From assembly GCA_024291935.2 (NCBI GenBank), contig CM044322.1, positions 65,525,405 to 65,589,404 of the forward strand: a stretch of DNA of 64,000 nucleotides, given 5' to 3'. Source of the DNA: Okapia johnstoni. Lineage: Eukaryota; Chordata; Mammalia; Artiodactyla; Giraffidae. Position numbers and translations under genes: made by a program. The notes beneath the pieces were generated by a model. It saw nothing but the letters and a program-made list of their open reading frames with translations. It ran no database searches and was not told where the DNA came from. Shown piece by piece: positions 45,998-55,984 of the stretch (its first letter is position 1; every line of letters starts with the position of its first letter).

Positions 45998-48473
45998 TGA
46001 TGGGCCAGCCTCTCTATTGTTCAGCTGCTGATGCTGGCCCGTGGGAAGGGAGAGGATATGGTGATGGCTCCACGTGATATGCATGACTCAGCAGTATCGC
46101 CTTGATTCCACGGCTGCCTGGCATTTCCCGCCACAATCTCCTCACTCACATCCGCTCGGTCCATCTCTCAGAAGTCAACAGCAGCCCTCGACCTGGGATT
46201 GCTCCACAATCCCTAAGTTCCAGGCCCCAGCTATGGCACCTCTAAAGGACCAGCATCCCCGTCTGGGGTATGTATGGCTGTGGCAAGGGCTGTCTGATTC
46301 TCATTCCAGTCAGACTGCCACAGATCAGCTATTTCACTCTCAGCCTTAAATGTTTCTCCTCTGACTCAGACAGTTGCCCTGATGTGGGGATCAGACCCTT
46401 GCTTCATTTCCCCCACCCACCGAGGGTGGGTTCAGTCCTAGTAACTCTCTTGTTTTTCCCCCTAGTTCCTTCGTCCTACCGAGTTTTTGCATGTTTCTAT
46501 ATATTTTCTACTGCTCAAGTCCTCCAGTCCGCTCTCAGCTGGTGTTCTGCATCTAAAAGTGTATTCCTGATGTATCTGTGGAGAGAGATGTACTCCACAT
46601 CCACCTACTCCTTTGCCATCTTGTTCTCCTCCTGGTCATAGATTTTTTTCCAAGTAGCAAGCATCTTTTAATTTCATGGCTGAAGTCACCATGTGCAGTG
46701 ATTTTGGAACCCCCAAAATAAAGCCTCTCATTGTTTCAATTGTTTCTGCATCTACTTGCCATGAAGTGCTGAGACTGGTCGCCATGATCTTAGTTTTTTG
46801 AATGTTGAGTTTTAAGCCAGATTTTTCACTCTCCTCTTTAACTTTCATCAAGAGGCTCTTTTAGTTCTTCTTTGATTTCAGCCATAAGGGTAGTGTCATC
46901 TGCATATCTGAGGTTATTGATATTTCTACCAGCAATCCTGATTCCAGCTGGTGCTTCATCCAGCCCAGCATTTCACGTGATGTGCTCTGCATAGAAGTTA
47001 AACAAGCAAACTGACAATATACAGCCTTGATGTACAACTTTATCAGTTTGGAACCAGCTGGTTATTCCATGTCAGTTCTAACTGTTGCCTCTTGACATGC
47101 ATACAGATTTCTCAGGAGACAGGTAAAGTGGTCTTGTATTCCCATCTCTTTCAGAATTTTCCACAGTTTGTGGTGATCCACACAGTCAAAGTCTTTGGCA
47201 TACTCAATAAAACAGAAGTAGATGTTTTTCTGGAACTCTCTTGTGTTTTCAATGATCCAGCGAATGTTCGCAATTTGATCGCTGGTTCTTCTGCCTTTTC
47301 TAAATCCAGATTGAACATCTGAAAGTTCATGGTCACATACTGTAGAAGCCTGGCTTGGAGAATTTTGAGCATTACTTTGCTAGTGTGTGAGAAGACTGCA
47401 ATTGTGTGGTATTTTGAACATTCTTTGGCATTGCCTTTCTTTGGGATTGGAACAAAAACTGATCTTTTCCAGTCCTGTGGCCACTGCTGAGTTTTCATAT
47501 TGAGTGCAGCACTTTCACAGCATCATCTTTCAGGATCTGAAATAGCTCATCTGGAATTCCATCACCTCCACTAGCTTTGTTCATAGTGATGCTTCCTAAG
47601 GCCAACTTGACTTCGTATTCCAGGTTGTCTGACTCTAGGTGAGTGATCACACCATCGTGATTATCTGGGTCGTGAAGATATTTTTTGTACAGTTCTTCTG
47701 TGTATTTTTGCCACCTCTTCTTAATATCTTCTGCTTCTGTTAGGTCCATACCATTTCTGTCCTTTATTGTGCCCACCTTTGCATGAAATGTTCGCTTTGT
47801 ATCTCTAATTTTCTTGAAGAGATCTCTAGTCTTTCCTATTCTATTGTTTCCCTCTATTTCTTTGCACTGATCATTGAGGAAGGATTTCTTATCTCTCCTT
47901 TCTATGCTTTGGAACTCTGCATTCAAATGGGTGCATCTTTCCTTTTCTCCTTTGCCTTTAGCTTCTCTTCTTTCTCAGCTATTTGTAAGTCCTCCTCAGA
48001 CAACTGTTTTGCCTTTTTGCATTTCTTTTTCTTGGGGATGCTCTTGATCACCACCTGCTGTATAGTGTTACGAACCTCAGTCCATAGTTCTTTAGACACA
48101 CTATCTGTCAGATCTAATCCCTTGAATCTATTTGTCGCTTCCACTGTATAATCATAAGGGATTTGATTTACGTCGTACCTGAAAGTGGTTTTCCCTACTT
48201 TCTTCAATTTAAGTCTGAATTTGGCAATAAGGAGTTCATGATCTGAGTGACAATTGGCTTCCGGTCTTGTTTTTGCTGACTGTATAGAGCTTCTCCACCT
48301 TTGGCTGCAAAGAATGTAATCACTCTGATTTTGGTATTGCCCATCTGGTGATGTCCATGTGTAGAGCCTTCTCTTGTGTGGTTGTACGAAGGTGTTTGTT
48401 ATGACCAGTGCATTCTCTTGGCAAAATAAAATGAAGCAAGGCAAAAGCTAACAGAGTTTTGCCAAGGCTCTAA

Positions 48474-48890
48474 CATATACTTTAAATAATTCAAAGCATT
48501 AATGGAGAAGGAAAAGGAAAAATAGAAAGTTATAAGAAAACAAGATTTAGAAGCTAAAACAGAAAACACTAAAGTCAAGAGAGTAGAATATTTTTATATT
48601 CAGATATTTTGTAAGATCAGTCACAATATTCAGCATTACCAATGGAGAAAAAATATTTTTAAATACTAATACTGAAATTCTTTTGGGGAAATATGTATAT
48701 ATTGATTAAAATTCCTGGTACATATTATGATTCCTTATTAGAAAAGATCATTCTTTATTACCGGAAACTTTTCATAATCTTTTTTCTATGTTTAATGTTT
48801 AAAGGTTTTTTCTATAGATTTTCATACTTAAACTGTATTTATGAACATTTACATTCATTAGCTTCTATTAATAGTTATCTAAATATGACT
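48474..48890. other. No recognised repeat
   Basis: About 420 bp of AT-rich DNA between BovB and the MER5-like element. Confidence 0.5.
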
Positions 48891-49250
48891 GCCCTCACTC
48901 TGTGTTTCTCAGTGCTGAGTAACAATGAAATCACTTAGGGGCTTTTAAAAATTGGCATATGATGACCCAGAGGGATGGGATGGGGAGGGAGGGTAGGAGG
49001 GGGGTTCTGGAAGGGGAACATATGTACACCCATGGTGGATTCATGTCCATGTATGGCAAAACAAATACAATATTGTAAAGAAAATAAATAAATAAATAAA
49101 CTAATTAAAAAACAAGAAAAGAAAAGAAAAAAAAAATTGGCATATGGGATCTATTCCAGAACAATCAAATCAGAATATTTAGAGGTGTTGTTTAAAAGCT
49201 TCTGATCTGATGATCATGTTCACCAGAGCTAGGATACTTAGCTGTGGCAA
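48891..49250. mobile_element. MER5-like MITE split by L1
   Basis: 'gtttctcagtgctgagtaac', 'atgaaatcacttaggggc' and 'ttttaaaaattggcatatg' before the L1, then 'aatcagaatatttagaggtg' and 'gtttaaaagcttctgatctg' after it, follow the hAT MER5 order. Ancient and non-coding. Confidence 0.6.
48962..49131 (+). mobile_element. Young L1 3' end, 5'-truncated, perfect target duplication
   Basis: 170 bp of the cattle L1 3' end ('gatgacccagagggatggga', 'atatgtacacccatggtgg', 'caaatacaatattgtaaag') with a simple AAAT tail. AAAAATTGGCATATG is repeated exactly at 48947-48961 and 49132-49146, a typical L1 endonuclease site. It interrupts the MER5-like element. Confidence 0.95.
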
Positions 49251-49475
49251 CTCTGCATATTCATCCTACCAGCGAACTCATGTCTTTCCAATACAACTTC
49301 ATCTTGTTCAGCAGCTCCTCCAACAATCATGCTACTGTCTTCCGTCTAGTTGCATGAGCCAGCCTGGGAAGTCTTCATGATACTTACCTTTCATCTCCTG
49401 TATCAGATACATCATGGAATCAGCTTTACCTCCTAAAATATTTTGTACATTTGGCATTTTTTATGTTTGTGTACT

Positions 49476-49540
49476 GCAGCTCATGTGATCGCCGAGTCGG
49501 ACACGACTGAGCGAACTGAACTGAACTGAACTGAACTGAA
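49476..49540 (+). mobile_element. Minimal BovB/Bov-tA 3' tail insertion
   Basis: Only about 60 bp: 'cgagtcggacacgactgagc' then (GAACT)n ending 'ctgaactgaa'. ATGTTTGT occurs on both sides, suggesting a true but extremely truncated insertion. Confidence 0.8.
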
Positions 49541-51547
49541 TGTTTGTACATCTCTATCTCTAACATGCCAATCCACCCTTACAACTAGCAGCTGATTTCT
49601 TCCTGCACTCATCGTTCCATCTGTTATACATAGAGACAATTCTCCACACTGTAGTCAAGGTAATTCTATTACGAAAAAGATCGAATACCTAACTTTAATG
49701 TAACTATTATCTATTATGTAACTTTCTTCCATACAATGTCTATTAACATAAACTTCAAATGCATCATACAGAGATATTTTTATTAAAATTGAATCATAAT
49801 AACTTTCATGTTGTGAAGCTGTTCTTTTCTAGGAAAAATAGTGATGCTTGTCTTACAACGACATGACCAACTTTATGCAGCAAAACATTCTTCTTAATAG
49901 ACGTGGGAGGCTATTAAATTATTCCCTACTGAACCAGAATTGGTATAAAAATAATGTGCAAGCACATATGTACACTAGGTTTCTATGTAGTTGAAGTGAC
50001 TTGGTTTTTAAACAATTTTAAGTTTTTACAGTATCATGAATAGTAATTTGGTAAATGAAATTAATAATCATTATAATCTTGAAATTAAATATTTTATACT
50101 GAAAGGGCTCTTAGAATTCACAAAGTATCAACAGGACAGAAATACTTTTAGGTATATTCGTAGTAGCTATTTTCTGTCTTGTTATTTTTATAACATACCT
50201 AATACTAAATGCAGTCTTTTAATTTAGCTGTTTAATTTTTATTTACTTTTAATAAATAATTCCTTAGTGATAAATATGCACTTGCTCCACCTAAAATATA
50301 TGCTTTCCACTCCACAGATAGTCATTTGCCCTTATCATCTTATAAGCCTCCTGGCTCTGGGATTTGGAAAAGGTAATTAAATATAAAGCAGAGCATATTT
50401 TTGTGGGGAAAGCACCTAATAATAGAGGTTAATTAGCTGCTTGAAAAGCAATAGGGCTATAATGAGAAACCACAAAGGAATGCACAAGCAATTAAAAACA
50501 GAAGAGATACACTAGAATCCTAATGTATTTTATACACACCTAATTTTATAAACACTAAACAAGTGTTTTCCAGAATTCACACATCTATTTCTAAAATACA
50601 ACAGGATAGCATATTTTGAAAATGAAAATTGTACGTCTTACTTTGCAGCTTAGTTTTATTTTTTCATTATAATAATATGTTCTCTCTTTATTCAGTAATA
50701 TCTATTAAATTTCATAGGTTTTTGCCCTTTGCAACTTCATATCTTCATGTTGTAAGTGCGTACCTCTTTATATTCTCTACTTAACAAAAGTTGCAAAAAG
50801 GGTGGCAGACTTTCTGTGACACCTATAATTATAGAATTCAAATTAGAGTGTTTCAAAGTGGCACTGCTTGACCTCTTTTCATACATTCACTGTTTTATGT
50901 TTCAGTTCATATTTCTGCTCTATTATATCTCTATATTTAGTTGGATATTTTACTAGCTTGAAACAAAGAGTATGATTATACAGAATGTTGATAGATACTA
51001 CATAACAAGAGGTTGAAAAGAGTTCATCATTCCACTTTCAAATACATAGGAATAAGAGTTCTCAGCTAAAAATGACAATAAAGAAATAAACATTGATTGC
51101 CTTTTTATTCCAGAAACTATATCAAGAACCCTCAAGAGTCCTTGGGGAAACAGCCTTGCAACCCAAACACTTGGATGCCAAAGGTTATTGTATTACTCAT
51201 GTTGTGAAACTATGAATCTCTCAAGATGAGGCTCCTCTATAGCACTGTCCCTATCCACTGTGGTCCAGGAGGTTACCAGATAGGGAGGAAACCCTGCCCC
51301 CATAAGGTGGACCAGAGACCAGCAGATACGAGAGTTCCTCCAGAAAGTAGGGCCCAGTCTAATGAAAATCTTTCTTTTGCTTGAGGAAATGTTTCCGTAA
51401 TGTTTCCATCAGGATTTTATCATTGCATTTGATACCAAAATAGTGAAAACTATATGTCAATGTGAAAAAATGCCCTAAAATATTTCAGTATTTCCCACTA
51501 ATATTAGTTATTGATGAAGTTAGTTGACAATATATTAATAAATTACC
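49541..51547. other. AT-rich DNA, nothing recognised
   Basis: About 2 kb without young repeats. 50380-50500 is rich in motifs of the TAATTA, AACCACAA and GGAATG kind but this is not proof of function. The open frame at 50756-50956 has no domain. Confidence 0.5.
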
Positions 51548-51766
51548 TTGTTGTTGTTTGGCGGCTTAGTTGTGTCCAACTCTTTGCAATCCAATGGACC
51601 ATAGCCCAGCAGGCTCCTCTGTCTATGGGATTTCCCAGGCAAGAATATTGGAGTAGGATACCATTTCCTTCTTCTCCAGGGGTTCTTCCTGACCCAGAGA
51701 TCAAACCTGTGTCTCTTTCATTGCAAGCAGATTCTTTACCACTGAGTCACCTGGGGAGCCCATTTA
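51548..51766 (-). mobile_element. Bov-tA SINE
   Basis: Full-length antisense copy from TTGTTGTTTGGCGGC to GTCACCTGGGGAGCCC. AAATTACC is repeated at 51540-51547 and 51767-51774. Confidence 0.94.
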
Positions 51767-51774
51767 AAATTACC

Positions 51775-52586
51775 CAAGTATGTTTATTGATTTAATTTTT
51801 TTCTTCTTCTTTTTTTTTTTTTGAGAAAATAGAGTCTGAAAGAACCCAGTTATTGCTCCTTGAGTTGTTCGAACATTTACTGAAAAAGTCTAAAATCCTC
51901 CAACTGGTTCTTCCAACTGATTAAAAACAGAGTTGGAGCTGAGTACTTCCTGTGAGAGCCTTGCTAAGGATTATTCATGATTTTTTAAGAGATCAGTGCC
52001 CCAAAACTGCATCACCAAATTAACAGCATGGGTATCAAGCAATGCAGGGGACAGTGGAGAAGAAAGTTCAGGCTTCTTAACAGAGAAGAAACAGGAAGCT
52101 TTACAATATCCAGACCCCTAATATATGATGAGATACTGTCCTAGCCTTCTCTGACCATGCTAAGCTCTTTATTAGCCACAAAAATGCCAGCTTTGCCGTC
52201 ATAGGAACATAAAGAGTGTGACTCTATATGAGACCCATGAACTATAGCAAAGGAATTTTTCTAACCTTAAAAGAGCTGTTGCCCAATTTTCCAAGGGATG
52301 TTTTTGATGGAGAGTAACTCATCTTACCTATATGCACCAAAATCGATGAGAGATGATAGTGCCTTTACAAAAGGAAATACAAATTTCAGTGTTGGCTGCG
52401 TAGCAAGTATCATCAACAAGAAAATATTCTTTCCATGGATAGTTGAAATTATTCTCTAAGGTAAGGTCATGGCAGTTTAGGATTATAAAGATAAATAGGC
52501 AATAATCCTGAAAGGTTTTTTGCCTTGTAATTGAAGATGACCCTGAAGCAGTTCCCAACCCACAACTAGTAAGATGACACTAATTG
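51775..52586. other. Unrecognised DNA
   Basis: About 810 bp, less AT-biased than neighbours. The minus-strand open frame 52328-52558 gives a Cys- and aromatic-rich peptide with no recognised family. Confidence 0.5.
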
Positions 52587-52596
52587 TCACTACCAG

Positions 52597-53240
52597 TTCA
52601 GTTCAGTCACTCAGTCCTGTCTGACTCTTTGCGATCCCATAGACTGCAGCACACCAGGCTTCCCTGTCCATCATCAACTCCCAGAGCTTGCTCAAACTCA
52701 CAGCCATCGAGTCGATGATGCCATCCAACCATCTCATCCTCTGCTGTCCCCATTTCTTCTCACCTTCAATGTTCCCCAGCATCAGGATCTTTTCCAGTGA
52801 GTCATTTCTTCACATCAGGTGGCCAAAGTATTGGAATTTCAGCTTCAGTATCAGTCCTTCCAATGAAAATTCAGGGTTGATGTCCTTTAAGATGGACTGA
52901 TTGGATCTCCTTGCAGTCCAAGGGACTCTCAAGAGTCTTCTCCAACACCACAGTTCAAAAGCATCAATTCGTCAGTGCTCAGCTTTCTTTATAGCCCAAC
53001 TCTCACATCCATACATGACTACTGGAAAAACCATAGCTTTCACTAGATGGACCTTTGTCAGCAAAGTAATGTCTCTGCTTTTTAATATGCTGTCTAGGTT
53101 GGTCATAGCTTGTCTTCCAAGGAGCAAGCGTCTTTTAAATTTCATGGCTTCAGTCACCATCTGCAGTGATTTTGGAGCCCAAGAAAATAAAGTCTGTCAC
53201 TGTTTCCATTGTTTCCCCATCTATTTGCCATGAAGTGAAT
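52597..53240 (-). mobile_element. BovB 3' end, perfect target duplication
   Basis: Antisense BovB 3' end from TTCAGTTCAG to 'atttgccatgaagtga'. TCACTACCAG is repeated exactly at 52587-52596 and 53241-53250. On the minus strand 52972-53160 still reads '[20 protein letters not shown]', the C-terminal domain word. Relatively young. Confidence 0.96.
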
Positions 53241-53250
53241 TCACTACCAG

Positions 53251-53756
53251 AATTACAGCTAAAAAGTGAAGGATGTTGCAATATACTGTCTCCAGTTTTA
53301 AGGAAGTAACAAAGGAAAGGGAGCAAAGACTCTTGGGAATTTGAGTTCATTACTTTTTATTGATGCTTTGTGACAAAAAGTATATGATCTTTTCATATAC
53401 TCATATTAATATGAGTAATAAATTTATTAATGAGTTTATTACTTTTAATATCCCAGATGTATACCCCATGTCTTTGAGAGAGGCAAAAAAACTTTCAGAT
53501 TCAACCTTGCTATATATTTTTTCCTCTTCTAAGATTTAGGCCCAAATCAGTTGATTCAAACTACAATAGCCTTGTTTCTTTTTTTTCCCCCCAGAAATCC
53601 ACAGATCACACATGAGCCCCCTCATATTTTCCTGTTCCTTGAACTAAAGCTCTTCTCAACCTGAAGACTTTACCCACTTTATTGGAGGAAAGGGCTAGAG
53701 CTTGTGAGTCACAGTCACTTGATCCTTCTAACACTCTGTTTTCGTCCTTGCACCTT
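53251..53756. other. Unrecognised DNA with splice-like signals
   Basis: Contains a strong acceptor-like tract ending at 53594 and a GTGAGT at 53704; see the findings. No recognised repeat. Confidence 0.45.
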
Positions 53757-53935
53757 CAGGAAAGTGAGTCAGTCGTGTTTGACTCTCGGTGACCCCATGG
53801 ACTATACAGTCCATGGAATTCTCCAGACCAGGATACTGGAGTGGGTGGCCTTTCCCTTCTCCAAGGAATCTTACCAACCCAGGAACTGAACCAGGTCTTC
53901 CACTTTGCAGGTGGATTCTTTTCCAGCTGACCCAT
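53757..53935 (-). mobile_element. Bov-tA SINE
   Basis: Antisense copy from AGGAAAGTGAGTCAGTCG to 'ggtggattcttttccagctg'. The centre reads 'ggactatacagtccatggaa', a local rearrangement of the family text that makes a small palindrome. Confidence 0.9.
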
Positions 53936-53938
53936 ATG

Positions 53939-54648
53939 TATCTTTCACATCATAGCATCATAAACTAACCCCCCCACCAGCTCACTTGCAGAGAGATTTT
54001 ACTTTTCCATAAGTTGGTTGTCTGAGCACAATAGACTGATGATAGATAAACACATATACAGATAGATAGCATACATATTACAGACTGTTTACATGTAAAC
54101 ACATATTTTATATGTATACACATCTGGTTTATATGACTTTTTATAATTTCTAGACATATATATTTTAAATATAAATATATGATTCATAGACTAAATATAC
54201 ACATTATACATAAACTAACTTATAAAATGTTCTTCATAAGCTACTAAAAAGGAAAAAAAATAAGTAGCCTTGTTTTAGACAATTTATTAAATGTTTTTAG
54301 TAAATATTCTAATATTACGAAAACATTTATAAAGGAAACAGAAACAGTTTGATAATATTGGTAAATGTGAAATAAATGTTTACAATCATATAAAGTCTGT
54401 ATTAATGAATTGTATTAAATAATTGAAAAATAAATTTCTATGATAACAAATATGATTACAGATATATTGTTTTTATCCATACAATGAGATATTTCTTGGT
54501 TTTTCATGAAGCTTAACATTATTTGCCCTAAAAATGTGATGTGAATTAAGAACAAGTTTAATTCATATAAGTATATTCAGACTTGAGTGGCAATGGCTAA
54601 TAAAATATTAGATTTTCTCTAGTTAGAGTTGTGCTTTAGTATATCATG
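53939..54648. other. Very AT-rich spacer
   Basis: About 700 bp with TA/CA low complexity between 54050 and 54230. No recognised element. Confidence 0.5.
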
Positions 54649-54832
54649 GCTTCCCTGGTGGCTCAGCTGGTAAAGAATCCGCCTGCAATGCTGGAAACCT
54701 GAGTGCGATCCCTGCATTGGGAAGATCCCCTGGAGAAGGGAATGGCTACCCACTCCAGTATTCTGGCCTGGAGAATTCCATGGACTGTATAGTCCATGGA
54801 GTTTCAAGAGTTGGACACAACTGAGCAACTTG
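54649..54832 (+). mobile_element. Bov-tA SINE
   Basis: Sense copy from GGCTTCCCTGGTGGC to the CTGAGCAACTTGCATAG tail. It has the same 'tggactgtatagtccatgg' central variant as the copy at 53757, which suggests a shared source lineage. Confidence 0.92.
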
Positions 54833-55984
54833 CATAGACACTTAATATATTATATTGTGAATTCTTATGAAAGAAACATAGCAATGGCCTTGATTTTTAG
54901 AAGGTATTAGATAGTAAGATGGAAACTCTGCAAGGAAAAGTTCACTGGACTGGGAATTTCTAACCCTGGCATGATTCAAGTAAAAATCGCTAATGCCTAA
55001 TAGAAAGACAGGTTCATTTTATAGTTGCAAATATTATTTCTCAAAAGTGTAAAAGTGTAAAACCTTTTGGGTGACCGATAGTGAGGATAAATGGAATAGT
55101 AGTACCTTGTGGGTTTTTTTTTTTTTTAGAGATCTCAATCATTTGTGCCCATAAAATGGTAGAATATATTCAGAACACTAAATTTATTTCTCTCAATTAG
55201 TAGTTTTTCAGTTTCATTGGGTAAGAAGGAGGGAATTATATAATGCTTGTCTGAGAAGTTTGGTATATAGTGGGCTGTTCTATGCAGTTTTTAAATGTTC
55301 TGATAAGTGCCAGGTCACGAATTCATGACTACCTTATCAAAAATAACTGAAGACAAATTAAGCAGATTGATTTCTAAATAGCATAATGAGGCTACTTCTG
55401 ATGGGAAAACAATTAGCTTATTTTTACAATTTTGTTTTAAAACAATTGTTTTAAAACAATTTTGTCTTTTATAAAAGTAAGCACTGTTGAAAACTCGGGA
55501 CTTGGGAAACAAAGGAGAAAAATAAGATGAGAGACATAAAGAGTACATAAGTGATTATTAAGGTTTTTACAATCTCTTATTAGGTCTCCTGGACAAAATA
55601 AGTTAAAACTGACATAGAGTGAGATAGAAGAACAATTTTCTCTGATATTAAAACAGATTCACAAAGTTAATTTTGAGGTAATACATGAGAGATATGATAA
55701 ACATTTGTTGTTTTCTAATAACTTTTCAAACAGTAGCTTCAATGAACATCTTAAAAGTTGTTTAGTTATTAGTATAGAAAAAGGGTGAATTAAAATTAAT
55801 ATAAGCATTTATTCAAATACAAATTTATGAAGTCATATAAAGTGCATCTGAGTTCCAGCAGTCTTCTCAAAATCCTGCTCTTTTCACAAAACAATTTTAT
55901 GTAGTTAATATATCTCCTTAAACCAAGCAGTCTAAGTAGTGAATATTCTGTACCTATTTTTACATTTCCTGCTTGTTTGATGAA
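54833..55984. other. AT-rich DNA, nothing recognised
   Basis: About 1.15 kb with a T run at 55116-55128 and a perfect palindrome at 55434-55457. No gene. Confidence 0.5.

Larger units (their letters stand above)
40448..46633 (-). mobile_element. Bovine-type L1 with 5' end, ORF2 deleted inside
   Basis: 6.2 kb antisense L1 inserted in BovB. The 3' end is at 40448 (T-rich antisense tail, 'cataagtatacatatatccc'). The 5' end is at about 46633, where the minus strand starts GGAGAACAAGATGGCAAAGG, as in cattle L1. The target duplication is aged: GGCCATAGCTTTTCTT at 40432 and GGTCATAGATTTTTTT at 46634. It has a 2.7-kb 5' UTR, ORF1 and ORF2 remnants, and lacks about 1.6 kb of ORF2. Not capable of movement. 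Confidence 0.93.
43886..46633 (-). promoter_or_regulatory. L1 5' UTR, expected promoter region
   Basis: In L1 elements this region holds the internal RNA polymerase II promoter. It is 2.7 kb, GC-richer than its surroundings between 45000 and 46600, and starts with the family's 5' terminal bases. A 69-codon frame (45198-45407, minus) is a by-product of composition. Activity cannot be judged from sequence. Confidence 0.6.
39930..48467 (-). mobile_element. BovB LINE split by L1, with 5' inversion
   Basis: One antisense BovB in two parts: 39930-40447 (3' end) and 46634-48467 (palm, RT N-terminal part, linker, endonuclease C-terminal part). The parts abut perfectly in the family order once the L1 is set aside. 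The RT has intact YADD (46895-46906). The linker frame 47923-48444 includes 'YNQ'-rich endonuclease end and the SDHELL motif. At 48427 the last 40 bp flips to the sense strand. CTCTAA flanks the whole at 39924-39929 and 48468-48473. Several frameshifts. Confidence 0.9.

Noticed and set aside
46074..46641. Two overlapping open frames of 91 and 123 codons
   Set aside because: They lie antisense in the L1 5' UTR, whose GC-rich text lacks stops; no domain.
51118..51360. GC-richer stretch considered as an exon or LTR
   Set aside because: No open frame of note, no splice pair and no family match I can defend.
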